Below are positions 38,201 through 50,200 of a stretch of 64,000 nt of DNA, piece after piece. This DNA comes from Siphonodentalium dalli (lineage: Eukaryota; Mollusca; Scaphopoda; Gadilida; Siphonodentaliidae): contig CP136065.1 in NCBI GenBank assembly GCA_032622095.1, forward strand, positions 99,829,343 to 99,893,342, read 5' to 3'. How positions within the stretch are numbered: the stretch's first letter is position 1; each line of letters begins with the position of its first letter. The notes under the pieces are model-generated. The model had not been told where the DNA came from and ran no database searches. It saw only the letters and a list, made by a program, of their open reading frames with translations. The translations under genes were made by a program, and so were the position numbers.

Positions 38201-41200
38201 AATACTCAATAGGCTTCAAGCCTTCAAGCTGCTATTGTTGTCAATTTGTTTAATGAACTTGAATCATCATTAATCATGATATCAATGTGAATTATGCGAC
38301 CCAAATGAAAATATTCATTTAGTTTAAGACTTTAAGTTAATGAACTGCAGTTAAACAGTGTTACAATATATTTTAATTTGTTTTAAGTTTAAGTTTATTT
38401 TTTGTTGTTATTACAGAATCATATTTTTAGTTGTTTGCTTTATTTTTACATGATTTTGAATAAATTTAATTATTTTATGAAAACAGTTATCAATTCCCAT
38501 TTGTTCAAGCCTTGTTAGGAAAATTACCGAAATCGAACCGAGGTTTTTCTTAGTAAAAAACCGAAATTGAAAACCGAGCCTGAAAAAAAACAACCGCCCA
38601 GCTCTAGTGGGTGGCCCGCCCCAAATACCACTAGAAACACCCCGACCCCCCACCCATTACCCCCGGGGGGTGCCACCCCGAGGGGGTGAAAATGGGGTAT
38701 GGACCATTTTCGAGAACGGTAAGGAATTCAGTCATATATGGAGTCTGACAATGCATAAGAGGACGAACACTGGCGATCGTCCATATGAGAGTGATGTGTA
38801 TGACAAGACAAGGAATTCAGTCATATATGGAGTCTGACAATGCATAAGAAAACCGGCGATCATCCATACGATCGGGGTGATGGGTGGGGGGTCAGGGTGT
38901 TTCTAGGTGGTATTTGGAGCGGGCCGCCCACCCATGCCGTCAAATCGGTCGAAATCCTTACCGTTCTCGAAAATGGTCCATACCTCATTTTCACCCCCTC
39001 GGGGGTGATGGGTGGGGGTCGGGGTGTTTCTAGGTGGTATTTGGGGCGGGCCACCCACCCATGCCGTCAAATCGGTCGAAATCCTTACCGTTCTCGAAAA
39101 TGGTCCATACCCCATTTTTACCCCCTCGGGGTGGCACCCCCCGGGGGTGATGGGTGGGGGGTCGGGGTGTTTCTATGTGGTATTTGGGGCGGGCCACCCA
39201 CCCATGCCGTCAAATCGGTCGAAATCCTTACCGTTCTCGAAAATGGTCCATACCCCATTTTCACCCCCTCGGGGTTGCACCCCCCGGGGGTGATGGGTGG
39301 GGGTCGGGGTGTTTCTAGGTGGTATTTGGGAAGGGCCACCCACCCATGCCGTCAAATCGGTCGAAAGCGACATTTTTGAAAATAAGGAATAAGGAATAGG
39401 GAATAAGTTCCAATTGTGATGTCTGTGCCCCCACCCTCTGGAACGACCTTCTGAAACATATCAGGATGCAATAAAATTTTAATCGTGTTAAATCCTTGGT
39501 TATGTCCTGGGATGGCCCAGAGTGCCACTGCAGTGCATGTCGACAGTGGCATATTTGTTATTTTTCTGACATATACTATGCTAGCAGGGGTTTGGGGTGT
39601 ACTACTGGATTGGAGTAGTGGTAAAGAAGACAGTGTAAGCATTTAAGAGCACATAGACACCCCAAACCAGCCCATTTTAACTATTAATTATGAAATGAAG
39701 GTAAATAACACAACCACTAATATTTTATCTGTATTATTAGTACAGGAGATATTTTTTGGCTATTAATCCGTACGTTGAAAGCATTCCTAAACCTCAGAAA
39801 CATGAAATTCAAGCAAATTCTAATTTTCTTTTCTCTTTTATTACTGGTAGTGGCAAATTAAATAATACTAATTTTTCTGGTGTTTTTTTTTTTTAATCAA
39901 AATTTTAACTGTTACATCTTACAGTTAGGTATTTTAACTAGGATAAATTATTTTAACTTGTATAAAATTGAAATGATAATGTGTATGTGTTTAATATATA
40001 TATGTATTTGTTTTAGTCAGTCAAAAGCTCTTCAGAGCCTGTGTTTGTATAATGTTTTTACCTCAGACTTTTAACCCTTTAGCGTTCAGAGAGCCCCAGA
40101 GCGCCCTGCCGTGTAGCGTCCATAAAGCCCCAGAGCGCCCTGCCGCGTAGCGTCCATAAAGCCCCAGAGCGCCCGGAGTTTTGGGATTTTTTTCGGTCAT
40201 AGTTTACAACAAAAATATTGCAAGATAACACAACAAATTTATCTTATTTTTAATGTAAACAATAAAATGGATGTTACATTATTAATATTTATGTTTTTGT
40301 TGGGTTTTGTGGTAGATTTTGTACAATTTAATCGACATTTCATAATAAAATCATAATAAAATGAAAACTTGATCATCGCGGTGCTATTTTTCAAGTCGAC
40401 TAAATCAATGTACTCCACAATTGTGATCTGTGTACAGTCATCTAATATAGTTTTATTCTACAGATTTTTATTTACAAACTTTATTTTTATTTCTAGTAAA
40501 ATATTTATTTGACTTGTTTATGTTTTTGAGCTATTAATGAATTAAAAAGACCAGTATCATGATTTGACCAGCGAAGCAAATACAGTTCCGCGTCAACTCC
40601 AAGACACCTGCGCTGTTGCAGTGTTGGTGTTACTAAGGACGCCGTGTTGTTCTAACTCTTTTGGCCCTAGATATGTTCTAAAATAAAACTGATTTGATTT
40701 AATTTTTTCATTCATCACAAGATAATATGAATAATATTTTATTTTAATACACTGAGTGAGCAATTTTGACAACATTTTCAATTTTCTCTTCACGCATTGT
40801 CGAATAATGAGTTACACGTCCCAACGTCATGCCAATTCAGCCCAATATTGTGGGCACGGGGATTGCCTAGATTAGTACCCAAATAAATTATGTTGTTAAA
40901 GTGAATTGACAAATACATAATCTTGAGTATATTCTCCACACTATAATCGAAAAATACAAAGGAATGGACACATGATTCAATCCAAATGGTTTATTTAAAA
41001 AACACTCCCGCCAAGAAACGTCCACTGATGAAAAATATGTACCTGTAAACATGCGTTGTTGGCAATTGGGGCGCACAATGGGGACTGTCATTTATCATGG
41101 CTATAACTATTACCCATTCGGTAATACATAAATGACATTCATTGCAAATTCAAACAGAATATATCTTAGATTTAGTATTAGTATCAATTGACCATCGAAT

Positions 41201-44200
41201 GTTGTCATTGAACTTATTGATCAGCTGATGACGATGAAAAAATCTAGGAACCTTGTCGACGTCATAGCAGCAATGATAAAATACTGTAGCACAAATTTAT
41301 GTACATCGGCCGTTTTGTTCTCTCGTTTGATTAATAAAAGAAATGACATTGTATTACATTAGTTACTTTTCTTTGAACACAGAGTTCACGAGACATACGC
41401 GGCTATTTTTAAATTGAAAGTGCGCGCATCAATTCGAAATAGTGCGCGAGTCATTTACCGCAAATTACTTATCGGCACTGCCTTGTCATTTTATATTGAA
41501 TACGATTGCTCAAAATGTAACTAAGAGAATCGTAAGATACAATGTAGGCACGAAAAAATTGTTTAATTTATTAATTGCACAAGATCTGTGCTGTGCGAAT
41601 GTATTGACTGCAATGTCAAGGTCAAAAACCGGTGAAACAAAAGTAAACAAAACACACGTGCGATGTAATCGATGGTACAATGTCAGGGTTCATACACCGA
41701 GCTGAGAGTAAAATTCCATAACTTTTCCATACTTTTTCAAGACTTTCGGACAAATTTTCCAAGACTTTTCAGTGAAAAAATTCCATAACTTTTCCATACC
41801 TCGTACCTAGCTAAACAATGGGGAAGACCAATATATAAATTTCCAGGTTGTTTAAACAGAGCACACATATACGGTAGTTAAAATGAGCCCATCATCTGTA
41901 AAGATGCATTGAACTTATTAAGCTGATATGAACAATAAATCATAAAAAGATATACCCAGAGTTTAATGTTCAAGCACATCATGCTTGAGTATAAAACCCT
42001 AAGCATAAGAAAGTACCAATATCGTGTTCATACCATACCACGTACTTGGTCAATGACCCATTTGTCACGGAAGACAGTTTCCAGCCATATTTGTTTACTA
42101 TTACTATTTAGGTCAAATTCTGATATATTTAGCGGTCAAACAGGAGTTCCGGTAAGGGAGACAATTCGTGTTTCGGCATACCGTAAAACGTGTAGTTCAA
42201 CTATGACTACGGAGATGGTATCGCAAGCTAACACAATAAGATCGGAAAGTAACAGCGTTTATTTACCCAAGAACTCGGCCTTGGGATATTCCATGACTTT
42301 TCAAGTTCTTGAATCTCGGGTAGCTTATTTTCAAGACTTTTCCCATAGTAGGGTGAAAAAAGGTCCCATTTTCCAGACTTTTCAAGGGTATTGAATCGAA
42401 ATTTTCAAATTTCATAACTTTTCCAGGATTCCAGACCCGCGTACGAACCCTGAATGTGGATTAGTGTGGACTAATAATGCAGACAATTGTAACTGAATTT
42501 ACACGTAACTATCCAAGAATTAATATGTCACTTGATGATTTATTTTATGTTTCATTTCACCACGTAGCCATTGATTAAAATATTAATAAATCACCCAATT
42601 TCGTGATGTGGTTTTCCGACCGAGAAATTGAAAGTCACATTGATCTGTTGATAAAACAAAACTTAACTTGTGTTTGTTTATTACATTTATTGTTATAAAA
42701 TATAAATATAAAACCTAATAAATATTCACCATACTATCGTGTTTGGGGAGGAGGATTCACAACTCTGAAAAAAATTACTCCAAGTCACATCCATGCAGAT
42801 GAACATAATTTCATAAAACAAGAGCCACCATACAATTTAGTAATAATACATTTTTTTCCCAATAACTTTGACGTCACCAGAAAGTTCTGTTGGCTGGGGT
42901 GGCGACGTTCTCTCTTGTCAGCATTGGCTGGAGTGGAGGTAATGACGTTAGTCATTTTACTGTTGGGTAAAGGGTTAAATAACATTTATCATATCATAAA
43001 GAATCACAACATCCAAGCTTTTCTGAGTGTACCTTAATTGGCACTAGAAGAAGTAATACAGACCAATAAACATGAATACCTTATCTGCATGCTTCTGATA
43101 GGAGCTGATAAGGTTCAAAACACTACCCTTGCCAGCATACCAATCCTTTTGAGGACTATCCCTGCAATTTGCAAAATAAAAAAATTATTTAACAAGAGAA
43201 TCATTAGTGCATGGCAAAATATGTCCATGGTAATTTCAACAAAGGGCCATAACGAGTAATCCATATGCCAAATTTTAAAACAAACAGATAACTTTAACTA
43301 AAGCTATCACCCGGAAACGTAATCGTCAAATTATCAGTGAACAAGGATAACTCCGTTTAAAATAGGCGGATGGAACCCAAATTTGAACCCCTGACCTGTA
43401 TTTTCATATGAGTAATCCATATACCAAATTTGAAAACAGTCAGATAAATAAACTAAAGTTATCACCTGGAAACCGAATGGACCAACTCCGGCAAAAATTG
43501 GTGGACGGAACTCAAATTTGAACTTGACCTGTAGTTGGATCTAGTAAACTCACATATAAAATTTCATTCCATTTAGTTCAGTTTTACTAAAGTTATCATT
43601 CGGAACATAAATTGAGTACAAATTCCAACAAAAATAAAAATGGCTGTAAAAATTAGCGGGCGGAACCCAAATTTGAACTTGACCTGTATTTTGTGCTCGT
43701 AAACCCACATGGTATCCCGTTTGATATCAGACAGAATGGTGGATGTTTGTTCAAGTTACTGCATAGTTGAATGAGCTCACAATTCGCACAGGAGATAACT
43801 CAATTATATTGGAAAGTTGCTGGCAGAGCTGTCTCAGCAGCATGGCAAATCAAGTAATGTCCAAGTTAATACATTCGCGAAACCTAGGTGTTATTCGAAC
43901 TTGGCCTGTATTTTTAGCTGGAAAATGCATATACCAACTTTGGTTCAGATCAAATAATCCAAACTAGAGTTATCGATCGGAACCAATAATGTTAACGAAT
44001 GGACAGATGGACAGTCCAGGACTGATTACATAATATGACCTTTTTTTCAAATAGGCGTATAAAAAGAAAAAAAAGTTAATACACTCCTGTGTCACTGGCT
44101 GTCAGGTTTTGGTATGAGTGCGATGGCATAAAGATAGTATGAGAGGTCAGATGCCTCAAGTGTACATATATATCCCACTGTGAACATTTTCGTGAATCTA

Positions 44201-47200
44201 ACGTTTTCAATTTAATTTTGAGAAGTATAATAATTCATTCTCTACCTTAAAGTTGATTGAGAGCCTGATGAGAGGTTATATTAATGCCATCATCTGCACA
44301 TCTTACTGGTTTGTACAGATCTGAGATATCTATGAGTTTCTTCATTAACCCTTTACCCAACAGAACGGCCCTGTGCCAATGCATTCTCTTATATATGCGA
44401 GTCGACCACAGGTCGCCTCGCATATATAAGAGAATGCATTGGCTTAACACATTAAAAATTATAAAATTGTTAAAGAATGTAAGAAAAATGGTAAAAAGTG
44501 TTAAAAAAAGATTTTTTTTAGGCCAATGCATTCTCTTATATATGCGAGGCGACCTATGGTCGACTCGCATATATAAGAGAATGCATTGGCACAGGGCATA
44601 ACTGTAACTATCACAATGTGGTCAAGGAGCCGGTTCCAATGATATCCATATTTGTATGGTTCTATTGAGACAGACCGAAGATATTTTAGGCTGTTGAAGC
44701 TTTATTTGGCCGGTTTGTTGGGTAAAGGGTTAATTGAAATTATTCAAATATTTTTAATTATTTTTCCAAAAGTTTTTGTTTCCTTAAACATAAATTGTCT
44801 ATGGAGTCCAAATATGCAGCCTTGGTTCTGTTTTTTCATTTTATTAGTTTTATTACGTACTAGCAGGGTTACCCGGCGTTGCCCAGGTTAATGTATGCTG
44901 TGGATATTTGTTTGGAATAGAGAATGCTCTTGCTTAAAGTGTTATACATTTTCTCGTAAATTGTATATTCAAATAGCATCACAAAACATGATTATTACAG
45001 TCATGGAATATAAGTAGTGGCTCACCTTGTCAATTGTCATTCTGTTTATCGCGATTAATCCGTTCCACCAATAATGAAGTATTTATTTATTTACAACTGC
45101 GTATACATTAGACGCTATAATATGATACATGAACATCATAAACACATTAGTTCGATAAAAGATGATAATTGTGTTTTACATATTGAGATGTATCAATCAA
45201 TCTAGTGGGTTGGACTAAGATCTCGAGGACACCTGGCTATCATATCTCCATGAAGATACAGATGTTTCAAAGAAATTTCCAGGTGCGCCTCTGTTCATGG
45301 TGCTATATATTGACTAAATAGTCTTAGTTTAAACGAAATGTTGCTGCGCACATATATCAGCTACGTGTGCCAGGCACAGAGCGAGATTTTGAGTTGTTTA
45401 TGTCAGTCGATGAGACTGTTCCAAAACCCTTGTCAGATGTCAGTATTGGTAGGATCCTGAAAAGTCTTGTGCTACTATATATCAGAAAAAACTATATTTG
45501 ACTGCACACTGTGACCACTATTTTTGAACAGGCCTTCCATATCTCTTGACAAATTGTAACTTTTTGTGGAAACTGCATTGAATGGAACAGACTAAATTTT
45601 TTTATTATATATATGCAATCCTCTGACGGTTCGAGGTCTCTCAGTTTACACGAATATATGTATCTCTTCAATAGAATGATAAATATACGTTTAATGCTTC
45701 TTCTAGTTATCTCTTTTGCTAGCTCATTGTGTGAATTCCTTGATTGCCATTCCCATATAAATATGACTGTTAAGAAGATATAATTGTTCAAGTGACTTAT
45801 GTGGGTCACCATATGTCGGGATTGTGAAATGTGAACGCCCAACTACTTAAAATGATATGGAGATGGCCTGGTGACTGTATATAACTTATATGTGGATATC
45901 GGCGAATAGCAATCTTATCAATGATAGTGCATATCCGCTCGCCATCCGTGACGCAAACGACACCAAATGTGATTTAATTCATGGTATATTATTAGAGAAA
46001 AACGTGTATGAATTTGGTGGAATTTGGTTTATTAAATCAATTGTTGATGCAACGCTGACTCGAACAACGCCATATTGCGAAGGTGATTATGTAATTTTTT
46101 GGTGGAAATCAGCGACAAAACTATTTCACCATATTTTTTTAATTTCCCCTCCCACCAACAGCGTCATTTTAGAAAATTTTAACCCGCACCATTATCTTCC
46201 TTGTAGAAAGTTACCCCTCTTAGAACGCCTTGGTGCCATCTCGATTGTACCGCGTGAAGTTATATATAGAACGCACACAGACAGACAAAAAGACAGACAG
46301 ACAGCACGATTTTATTTCTTGTATCATTTGAGAAGAACGTGTCTGAATTTGATGGTAATTGGTACTAAAAATATTTTTTATCAGTTTTGGTGACCCTCCC
46401 GTCCCTATTTCGGACTCAAGTTGCACACACTAAGACTCATTAGAGATTAGAGATGCATATATATGAAATTGGTGAAAATTGGCGAGTAAACAAATTCGTA
46501 TAAAATTTAAGGTCCCCATATCTCTCACCCATAGGGCACCAATTTGGTGTATCTAAACCACACGATATGATTCCTCGTATCACGGAGAAGAATATGTATC
46601 AATCTGGTGGAAATCGGCACTAAACACTATAGATGTAATTTTTTGTGTCCCTCTCATCTCTATACACCACTGACTCGAATGGCCCCACTTGTGACATCCT
46701 TAAACCACACGATTACACTCCTGATATCATGGAGATGATTGTTTATAAGTTTGGTGATAATCGGCGACTAAACAATTTTTTTTATCAAATTTGGTGCCAA
46801 TCCCTCCCCTCTCCATCTCTCACCCAAACAGCACCACTATGGCGTCTTTAAATCACGATTAGATTCCTCGTATCATGGATAAGAACGTGTATCAATTTGG
46901 TGGAAATTGGCGCTAAAAAAATTGTGCATCAATTTTGGTACCCCTGTCCCTTTCAATGCAACCCTGACTCGAATGAGGCCACATTTGACAGATAAAAGCC
47001 ACACCATTAGACTCCTCATACCATGAGGATGATTTTGTAAGTGTGGTGGCAATCGGCGACTTATTATCAAATTTAGTGCCCACCCCTCCCAATCTCTCAC
47101 CCAAAAACAACAATTTGGCGTTGTTAAATCGCACAATTAGATTCCTTGTATCATGAAGAAGAATATATATCAATTTGGTGGAAATCGGCACTAAAATTAG

Positions 47201-50200
47201 TTTTATCAATTTTGGTGCCCCTCTCCCCTTCCGTTCATCCCTGACTCAAACGATGCCACTTGTGACATATTTAAACCACACCGTTGGATTCTTCATATCA
47301 TGGGGATGATTATATGTAAGTTTCGTGGCAATCGGCGACAGAAAAAAAATCTCCCCCCCCCCCCGATTTGAACGGTGCGACTTTTGCCATATTAAAACCA
47401 TTAAGCCATTAGATTCCTCATATTATGGGGATGATTATATATAAGTTTGGTGGCAATCGGCGACAATTTTTTTTCTGCCCCTCCCCCTTTTCTGCCCCTG
47501 ACAACGGCGTCACTTTAGAAAATTCTAACCCCGACCATTATCTTTCTCGTAAAAAGCTACTCCTAGTAGACCCCTTTGGCATCATCTAGATGGTCCCCTG
47601 TGAATTTCTATAGAACACAGACAGACAGACAGACAGACAGACATTCGCAAATATAGATATAAGATTTGTGGCAAGTCTGGAAATAAGCATCCAGTCACGG
47701 TCAATAGAGATGGGTGGTATTGAAATTTAAATCTCGGCATCGGTAAATTTTCATTTATTTACCTCGGTAACGGTATGGTACTCGGTATTCCCGGTAAATT
47801 GCAGTAGTTCAAGTTTTTAGCGAGGGGACAGAACTCTGTTTTGCAGCTTGGAAGCTTGTAGTGACTGCATTGCATGCCGGGATATGATCATGTTGCATGG
47901 TGCCGAGGGTGACCCATTAATAGAAAGGTACCGACATAGTATGCTATTAATATATCCTCCACAATTAAGGAGTGTTTACTGAGAAACTTTATTCAATACG
48001 AAGACACACAGGTTGGCAACACATGAATAATTTCAGTACCAAAAATTAGGTATTTTTAGTTTTGATTCGGTACGCTAAATCGGTATTACGCTGATACCGA
48101 TTACCGAGTACCGCCATCTCTAATGGTCAATGACCAGCTGATAATGCGCATACTAAAATAGACAATGTTTGAAATGGCATGTCAACCACTGGTTGCGGTT
48201 ACGTATATTTGTTTTTAAATCTTGTCAAGTTTCGTATTTCTGTATTAATTTATTTTTTGTGTTTACCAATTACAGTGCTAATTTTTATTGAAAGCCGTAT
48301 TGGGCACATTCATAAAAATATATACAGATACCAGGTAGGAGTTTATTAGCGAGAAAGTGGTATGAACCAAATTAGAGAAAATCAACTTCATTTTTAGCAG
48401 GTTTTACCAATCAATTTTATTTTATTAGATACCTTAATTGTTCAGTAACACATAACATATACTCCCATAGGCCATAGGGAGCCTCACATATATAAGAGAA
48501 TGCTCTGGCTTACAAGGTTAAGGTAAATACTGTTAGGCCAATGTAACCTCTTATATATTCGAGGCTCCCTATGGGAGACTTGCATATATAAGAGAATGCA
48601 TTGACACATGGTTTTCGCAAAATGTCATGGAAGGGTTAATGAACAGCACGAACCAATTGGTACCAGTTATTTTGTCCAGCACATAACATTTGAGTTATTT
48701 CCAGGCTTGATTTCTGGGGATTTGTGCCAGTGATATGCAGTATTTTTATACAAGGCTGTTTTTTTTTCAGTCCCAGGTATACAATAAGATGTATTTTCTT
48801 AAGAAACACCTTGTGCACTGCATACTTACAGTAATTGAACAAGTTTAAATTAACTTTTCATTCCGAAAAAACATTGGATAAATTTTTTTAACAATGAATA
48901 GTTTATGCACTTACAGTTTGACAGGCATCGATGGCGAATCTGAACGTGGTAGCGTGCCATATATCATGGTAGTCCTGGCCTGCAGTCTCAAATCTTCAAT
49001 TTCATCATCGTCGTCATCATCATCCATAGCTGCCTGGTTATACAGAGCGTAAATGCTGCCAGCAGTAGTCAGCTGCCCAGCCTGTTCGCTTGGAGGAACC
49101 ACAACATGACTAGCAGGTTTACACGGTATCTGATGAGGCTGCATTTTCTGGTGCATGCGCGTTAAGTCCATATAGCTCAGTTTTGGTGGTGATGAACTGT
49201 GTGGATGCAAACAATGTTAGGATTATCTGATTCTCGTAAAAGCATCTTATTGGTAAAAAGTGTCAGGTAAACAGATAATAAACTTTTTATGGCCTTAGTA
49301 TGCTGCAATTTACCTGGGGTGTGTAATAAACATAGAACGACACAATGGCATTAACTGGTTAATTAGTTATTGCACTTGTTTGTCATGCTGCAAGGTACAA
49401 CTCAAACCTCCGGTTTTCATTGTACCATTGCATCACAACAAACACATGCAATAACGTTATGTTAACCAGTTCACACACTTGTGTCAATCTATTGAGATCT
49501 TAAATTTCTTGTTGACTTATTAAATTAAACAATGTTTTCAATAATCAAAGGGAAAAAATTCAATAGCAAAAACAATACGAATGTCAGTGGATCCTCTTTT
49601 TAAAATGCCGACAATGAACGAATCTCCATACCAAATTTCCAGGCCTTTATAGTCCCCCAACTTCAAGCTGTGCCTAAAATACGGAAATGTATCCAAAATA
49701 GACATGAAAATACACCTTCTGTCATTGAATAGACATGTTTCTACATTACTACAAACGCTACAATAATACCACATTTATATGAATGGAATATTATCTTGGA
49801 AATTGATTCTAAGGATTTCATGTTTTTTGTTTCAAATTTCAAAATTTTCTGTTACAAGGACAAATCATGGTTCACCCTGATATGCCCAAATTGACCAATC
49901 TAAAGACCTACAAATTTCTCCAAGATCTAAAACACATGGCTGAAAAATCTGTGTGGAAAAATTGGAAATAACTTCAATATTGAGATATTCCAGGAATTCA
50001 AGCCAAATTTTAAACATGCACCGTAATAAAATTTCCAACTGCTCCCCTTGGCCTCGCCTCGGAAGACGAAAATTCTGAATTCTAGGAAACATGAATTGAA
50101 CCCCTCAATTTCTGCCTAAAATTCAGACTAAAGTAGGAAAATTCTCAACCTGTTTTCTCTGAAATTTCCAACTATTTATGATTGATGCATAAAATTCCAA

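Larger units (their letters stand above)
35934..38606 (+). mobile_element. hAT transposon with nearly intact transposase
   Basis: Ends TAGAGCTGGGCGGTTTT and AACCGCCCAGCTCTA. Flanked by GTGGGTGG at 35926-35933 and 38607-38614, a perfect 8 bp duplication. Encodes a BED-finger hAT transposase with one frameshift. The ends differ by one base from those of the non-coding element at 27026, so this may be the source of its transposase. Confidence 0.93.
35316..39426. mobile_element. Foldback element with tandem-repeat arms, 9 bp target duplication
   Basis: Ends ACAGACATGACTATTGGAAC and GTTCCAATTGTGATGTCTGT are inverted, followed by AAAAATGTCGCTTTCGACCG in both arms. The left arm holds a tandem array 35361-35933; the right arm holds the same array inverted (38880-39370). 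Units are 127-144 bp, C-rich in one strand. Flanked by GCCCCCACC on both sides. A hAT transposon (35934-38606) is inserted in the left array. Without it the element is about 1.43 kb. Foldback and Mutator-type elements make 9 bp duplications. ORFs over the arrays are repeat artefacts. Confidence 0.88.
28471..48914 (-). other. 20 kb intron of the TEX14-like gene, largely transposons
   Basis: Flanking exons disagree in phase (2 then 0), so at least one exon of length 1 mod 3 lies here unseen. The stretch holds most of the transposons listed below. No convincing minus-strand exon could be picked by eye. Confidence 0.55.

Noticed and set aside
38840-39379. 179-codon open frame on the plus strand
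   Set aside because: Mirror of the left array; same repeat artefact, joined to a decayed zinc-finger piece.
40071-42978. A 2.9 kb TTAA-flanked element from 40071 to 42978
   Set aside because: The two ends agree only in CCCTTTA; beyond that they differ, so they probably belong to different elements.
44247-44601. Overlapping open frames on both strands with ILLYMRVDHRSPRIYKRMHW
   Set aside because: Translation of the palindromic hairpin; the same peptide appears wherever the hairpin occurs (1897, 52155, 57381).
45876-46393. 167-codon plus-strand open frame
   Set aside because: Covers the start of the RTE-like tandem core and the CAGACAGACA tail; no protein domain.
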